Assembly (NCBI RefSeq): GCF_026626705.1
Contig: NZ_JAPNKC010000001.1
Coordinates: 248,001-312,000, forward strand
Reading direction: 5' to 3'
Source of the DNA: Pyxidicoccus sp. MSG2
Lineage (GTDB): Bacteria; Myxococcota; Myxococcia; Myxococcales; Myxococcaceae
Length of the DNA stretch: 64,000 bases
Shown one piece after another: positions 61,246-64,000 of the stretch; within the stretch, counting starts at the first letter, position 1; each line of letters begins with the position of its first letter. Under the pieces are notes generated by a model. That model was not told the origin of the DNA. It saw only the letters and a program-made list of their open reading frames with translations, and ran no database searches. The position numbers and the translations under genes are program-made.

Positions 61246-61524
61246 CTACCCATCCTGGGCAGCGGATTTAGCAATGGCTGTGCCACCTTGGGCCTCACGC
61301 AGGCGCGCTTCGAGCTCGGCTGGCTCCACGCGGTGCTTGAAGGCGGGCACGCCGTCGATGACGACCACGGGGATGTCGTAGCGCCAGGCATCGAAGGCCG
61401 CCGCGTCCTCCAGGATGGAGATGATCCGCAGCTCGAAGGGGATGCGAGCACGGACCGACTCGACGACGGCGGCTGCCTTGTCGCAGAGCGAGCAGTTGGG
61501 TTTCGAGTAGATATCGACTCTCAT
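61246..61524 (-). CDS. Glutaredoxin-like protein (DUF836 type)
   Basis: The 92-residue protein has the thioredoxin-fold N-terminus VDIYSKPNCSLCDKA with a CxxC (Cys10, Cys13) and the cis-Pro segment YDIPVVVIDG. Proteins of this type are thiol-disulfide oxidoreductases or Fe-S handling factors. Its start is 21 bases from the divergent DUF4388 gene, so the promoters must overlap. Confidence 0.82.
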   Translation of the reverse strand: MRVDIYSKPNCSLCDKAAAVVESVRARIPFELRIISILEDAAAFDAWRYDIPVVVIDGVPAFKHRVEPAELEARLREAQGGTAIAKSAAQDG

Positions 61525-61545
61525 GCGGTGCAGGATGGCCGGTCC

Positions 61546-62700
61546 ATGCGTGGTCTGTCTGGTGACTTTTCGACGATGCCCCTCAAGGACCTCGTCGTCT
61601 ACCTGGGGAACCGGCGAGTCACCGGTTCGCTGAAGGTGGAGCGTGGGGACGTGCGCAAGCAGCTGGAGCTGCGCGACGGCCACGTGGTGAGCGCCAGCTC
61701 CAACCAGCCGCGTGAGTTCTTCGGTCAATTCCTCATCAACATGGGGCACCTGACGGAGGACCAGCTCGAAAAGGCATTCGCGACCCAGGCCCAGACGCGC
61801 GTCTTCCTCGGCAAGATTCTGGTGATGACGGGCCTGGTGGCCGAGGCCACCGTCCGCAGCGCGCTGAGTCACAAGTTCCGGGAGATGCTCCTGGACGCCT
61901 TCCATTGGAGCGAGGGCGGCTTCGCCTTCGAGTCCTCGGACACGGCGCCAGAAGTCGCGGGGCTGGACGTCAGCGTGGACCTGCTGGACATCCACCGCGA
62001 GGGCGAGTTCCGCGAGACGGCGTGGCAGGCCATCCGCGCCGTCTTCCCTTCCGGAGCCGTGCGGCTGTCGGTGGACGAGCGCAAGCTGCCCGAGCGCAAG
62101 CCCGGCAGCATGGACGAGCGCATCGTCCAGCTCATCAAGGACGGGCTCAACATCGACGGCATGGCCCTGGCGCTGCACGCCACGGACTTCTTCCTCTACC
62201 AGCGCCTGTACGCGCTCTACCGGCTGGACGCGGTGAAGGTGTCGGAGCTGGAGCCCGAGCCCGAGACGGCCGTGGTGGTGGAGGAGGAAGAGGATGCGAG
62301 CGTCATCGGCGCCGAGTCCTCGGCGGACGAGGTGCTCCAGGCGGCGCAGCTCTTCCTGGACGCCGGCAACGTGCGCGACGCCGAGGCCCTCGCGAAGCGC
62401 GCGCACGAGCTGGGCCCCTCGCCCCGCACGGCGGAGCTCTTGAAGAAGGCCCAGGAGCGGCTGGTGGTGGAGCTGCGCCGGGAGTTGGTGGAGCCACCCC
62501 GGGTGCCCGCGCTGCAGGTGGCGCCCGCGCACCTGAAGACGCTGCAGCTGTCCGCGCCCGAGCGCTACCTGCTGTCGCGCATCGACGGCCGGCGCGACGT
62601 GGCCGCCATCGTCCACGTGTCCCCGCTCCAGGAGCTGGACGCCCTGAAGTTCTTCCAGGGCTTCGTGGACCGGGGGCTGGTGAAGCTCACCGCGCGCTGA
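61546..62700 (+). CDS. DUF4388 (PATAN) domain protein
   Basis: The 384-residue protein starts MRGLSGDFSTMPLKDLVVYL and has the tandem beta and helix pattern of DUF4388/PATAN domains (GNRRVTGSLKVERG, VVSASSNQPREFFGQFLI). The middle is helical, an acidic linker follows (about 240-260), and the C-terminus is a winged-helix-like element (LSRIDGRRDVAAIVHVSPL). Such proteins are abundant in myxobacteria and linked to signalling and gliding. AGGATGG lies upstream of the ATG. Partner and exact role are not evident. Confidence 0.8.
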   Translation: MRGLSGDFSTMPLKDLVVYLGNRRVTGSLKVERGDVRKQLELRDGHVVSASSNQPREFFGQFLINMGHLTEDQLEKAFATQAQTRVFLGKILVMTGLVAEATVRSALSHKFREMLLDAFHWSEGGFAFESSDTAPEVAGLDVSVDLLDIHREGEFRETAWQAIRAVFPSGAVRLSVDERKLPERKPGSMDERIVQLIKDGLNIDGMALALHATDFFLYQRLYALYRLDAVKVSELEPEPETAVVVEEEEDASVIGAESSADEVLQAAQLFLDAGNVRDAEALAKRAHELGPSPRTAELLKKAQERLVVELRRELVEPPRVPALQVAPAHLKTLQLSAPERYLLSRIDGRRDVAAIVHVSPLQELDALKFFQGFVDRGLVKLTAR

Positions 62701-62716
62701 GGCGCGGCCCTGTCGC

Positions 62717-64000
62717 TCAGTGCTTGCCCGCGGCGGACGCCGGGGCCGTCATCTCCACCGGCGCGGGGACGCGCTGCAGGCCCAGGCGCAGGGCCTCGCG
62801 GCCCAGCCAGGCGCCGCGGATGCGCCACTTCGGGTCATTGACGATGACGGCGGCCACGACCACGCGGGGGTTGTCCTTGGGCGCGAAGCCCACGAACCAC
62901 GAGTAGTCGCGGAAGGGATTGCGGTCCGCCAGCGTGCCCGTCTTGCCCACCGCGTCGTCCACGCGGAAGGCGCGCTCGCGGAACACGCCGCGCGCGGTGC
63001 CGTGGGTGACCGTCTCCTCCAGCATGGCGGTGAGGTCCTTCGCCGCCTCGGGGGTGAGGACGGGCTCGCCCTCCGGGGGCAGCAGCGGGCCGGACTCCGG
63101 CTCCACCAGCACCGGATCCACCCACCGGCCGTCGTTGGCCGCCACGGACGCCATCAGCGCGCCGTGCAGCGGGGACAGGTACACGTCGCCGAAGCCCGCG
63201 CCGGTGTTGGCCAGGCCGAAGGGCTCCTCGGGGATGGCGGCGAGCGACACGTCCATGGGGACGGGGAAGGCAATCTCGCGGTTGAAGCGGAAGCGGGCCG
63301 CCATGCGGCGCAGCACGTCCGCGTTGAGGTGCTTGTGCGTCAGCTTGGCGAAGACGACGTTGGCGCTCTTGCCCATGGCCAGCGCCAGCGAGATGCAGGC
63401 CCCGTCGCGCTCGCTGTCCTCCAGGTGCTTCTCGGACAGCCGCCGCTTGCCGCCGTGGAAGCACTCCTCCACGGACGGGGGGACGCCCGCCTCGAGCAGC
63501 GCGCTGCCGGTGACGATCTTGAAGATGCTGGCCGCGGGGAACACGGCGCGCACGGGCAGTCCGCGCATCTCCGGCCGCGCCGCCGAGTGCTCCGCCAGCG
63601 CCAGCACGCGGCCCGTGGAGGGCTCCAGCACCACGGCGGCGCCGTAGGGCACGGCGTAGTCGCGCATGATGTTCGTCAGCTGCGTCTGGAGCACCGGGTC
63701 GATGGTGAGCACCTGCTTGTGGCCGTTCTTCTCCTTCACCACCAGCCGCTCACCCTCCAGCTTCGCGCGGGCCAGCAGGTCCGCGGCGCGAGGCAGCGGC
63801 TGCAGCTTCGCGATGGGCGGCGCCGACTCGCGCGACGGCACCGGCACCGGAGGCACCAGCCCGGGCTCCGCGGCCAGCGCGGCGAGGCCGCCATCCGGGG
63901 ATGCGCCTCCCAGCACCGCGGCGCTGGCCGTGGCGAGCGACTCGGGGGTGCCGGCGTCGGCCGGCGTCTCGGCGATGGCAGGACCCACACCTTCCGTTCC
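62717..64000 (-). CDS. Penicillin-binding protein transpeptidase, C-terminal part (runs off window)
   Basis: The frame is open from the stop at 62717 to the end of the window. It has the catalytic triad motifs of transpeptidases: SxxK (SIFK in PAASIFKIVTG), SxN (KSANVVFAK) and KTG (VGKTGTLAD), in order. It resembles class B, FtsI/PBP2-like enzymes that cross-link peptidoglycan. The N-terminal linker is Pro/Ala-rich; the true start lies beyond 64000. It is convergent with the DUF4388 gene, 16 bases apart. Confidence 0.88.
   Translation of the reverse strand, partial: GTEGVGPAIAETPADAGTPESLATASAAVLGGASPDGGLAALAAEPGLVPPVPVPSRESAPPIAKLQPLPRAADLLARAKLEGERLVVKEKNGHKQVLTIDPVLQTQLTNIMRDYAVPYGAAVVLEPSTGRVLALAEHSAARPEMRGLPVRAVFPAASIFKIVTGSALLEAGVPPSVEECFHGGKRRLSEKHLEDSERDGACISLALAMGKSANVVFAKLTHKHLNADVLRRMAARFRFNREIAFPVPMDVSLAAIPEEPFGLANTGAGFGDVYLSPLHGALMASVAANDGRWVDPVLVEPESGPLLPPEGEPVLTPEAAKDLTAMLEETVTHGTARGVFRERAFRVDDAVGKTGTLADRNPFRDYSWFVGFAPKDNPRVVVAAVIVNDPKWRIRGAWLGREALRLGLQRVPAPVEMTAPASAAGKH

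Noticed and set aside
58168..62700. A 1510-codon plus-strand open frame
   Set aside because: Only its 3' part (from 61546) reads like a protein; the rest is antisense to the sigma-54 regulator, GGDEF and glutaredoxin genes.

Overview
The window is GC-rich, densely packed and dominated by lineages of genes typical of the Myxococcales. The clearest marker is a complete nine-gene minus-strand operon (18188-28419) that matches the Myxococcus xanthus spore-coat polysaccharide operon exoA-exoI gene for gene. Together with caspase-like, DUF4388, Cys-rich secreted and sigma-54 activator genes, this points to a Myxococcus/Corallococcus-type myxobacterium. No rRNA, tRNA, CRISPR array or intact insertion sequence was seen.

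Layout. (1) 1-323: 5' part of a polysaccharide deacetylase gene. (2) 652-14758: a System I cytochrome c maturation locus, ccmABCDEFG (652-5983) and ccmHI (13280-14758), split by about 7.3 kb. The interruption carries a zinc-ribbon membrane protein, a secreted alpha/beta hydrolase and a three-gene cassette (peptidoglycan-binding protein, zincin metallopeptidase, exported protein). (3) 14880-18143: a zinc-ribbon membrane protein and a GH43-like lipoprotein. (4) 18188-28419: exoI-exoA, read from a well-matched sigma-54 promoter at 28498-28513. (5) 28790-42482: mostly housekeeping. It includes small and Cys-rich secreted proteins, a glycogen debranching enzyme, a CPBP protease, an SDR, an EVE protein, an amino acid permease, an ECF sigma/anti-sigma/periplasmic protein operon, and an aromatic amino acid locus (GNAT, chorismate mutase-prephenate dehydratase, a second prephenate dehydratase, and a convergent DAHP synthase). 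(6) 43358-53006: the most unusual region, a tight eight-gene minus-strand operon with a divergent ABC exporter. It encodes two radical SAM enzymes, a small protein resembling NHLP-type RiPP leader peptides and ending GGGYE, a sugar nucleotidyltransferase, two paralogous glycosyltransferase-like proteins, a Rieske oxygenase and a fatty-acid-hydroxylase/sterol-desaturase-type membrane oxygenase. I read it as a candidate undescribed RiPP-like gene cluster. (7) 53294-64000: a Cys-rich secreted protein, a caspase-family protein with its partner, an epimerase-GNAT fusion, a sigma-54 response regulator next to a catalytically degenerate GGDEF protein with an intact I-site, a glutaredoxin-like protein, a DUF4388 protein and a partial penicillin-binding protein.

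How the parts work together. The Ccm proteins export, chaperone and ligate heme to apocytochromes c. Exo proteins synthesise (ExoE, F, G, H, I), regulate (ExoC, D) and export (ExoA, B) one polysaccharide. In the 43-53 kb cluster the layout suggests that a precursor is modified by radical SAM and iron oxygenases, perhaps glycosylated, and exported by the ABC pair. All functions are inferred from sequence motifs read by eye; no database search was possible.
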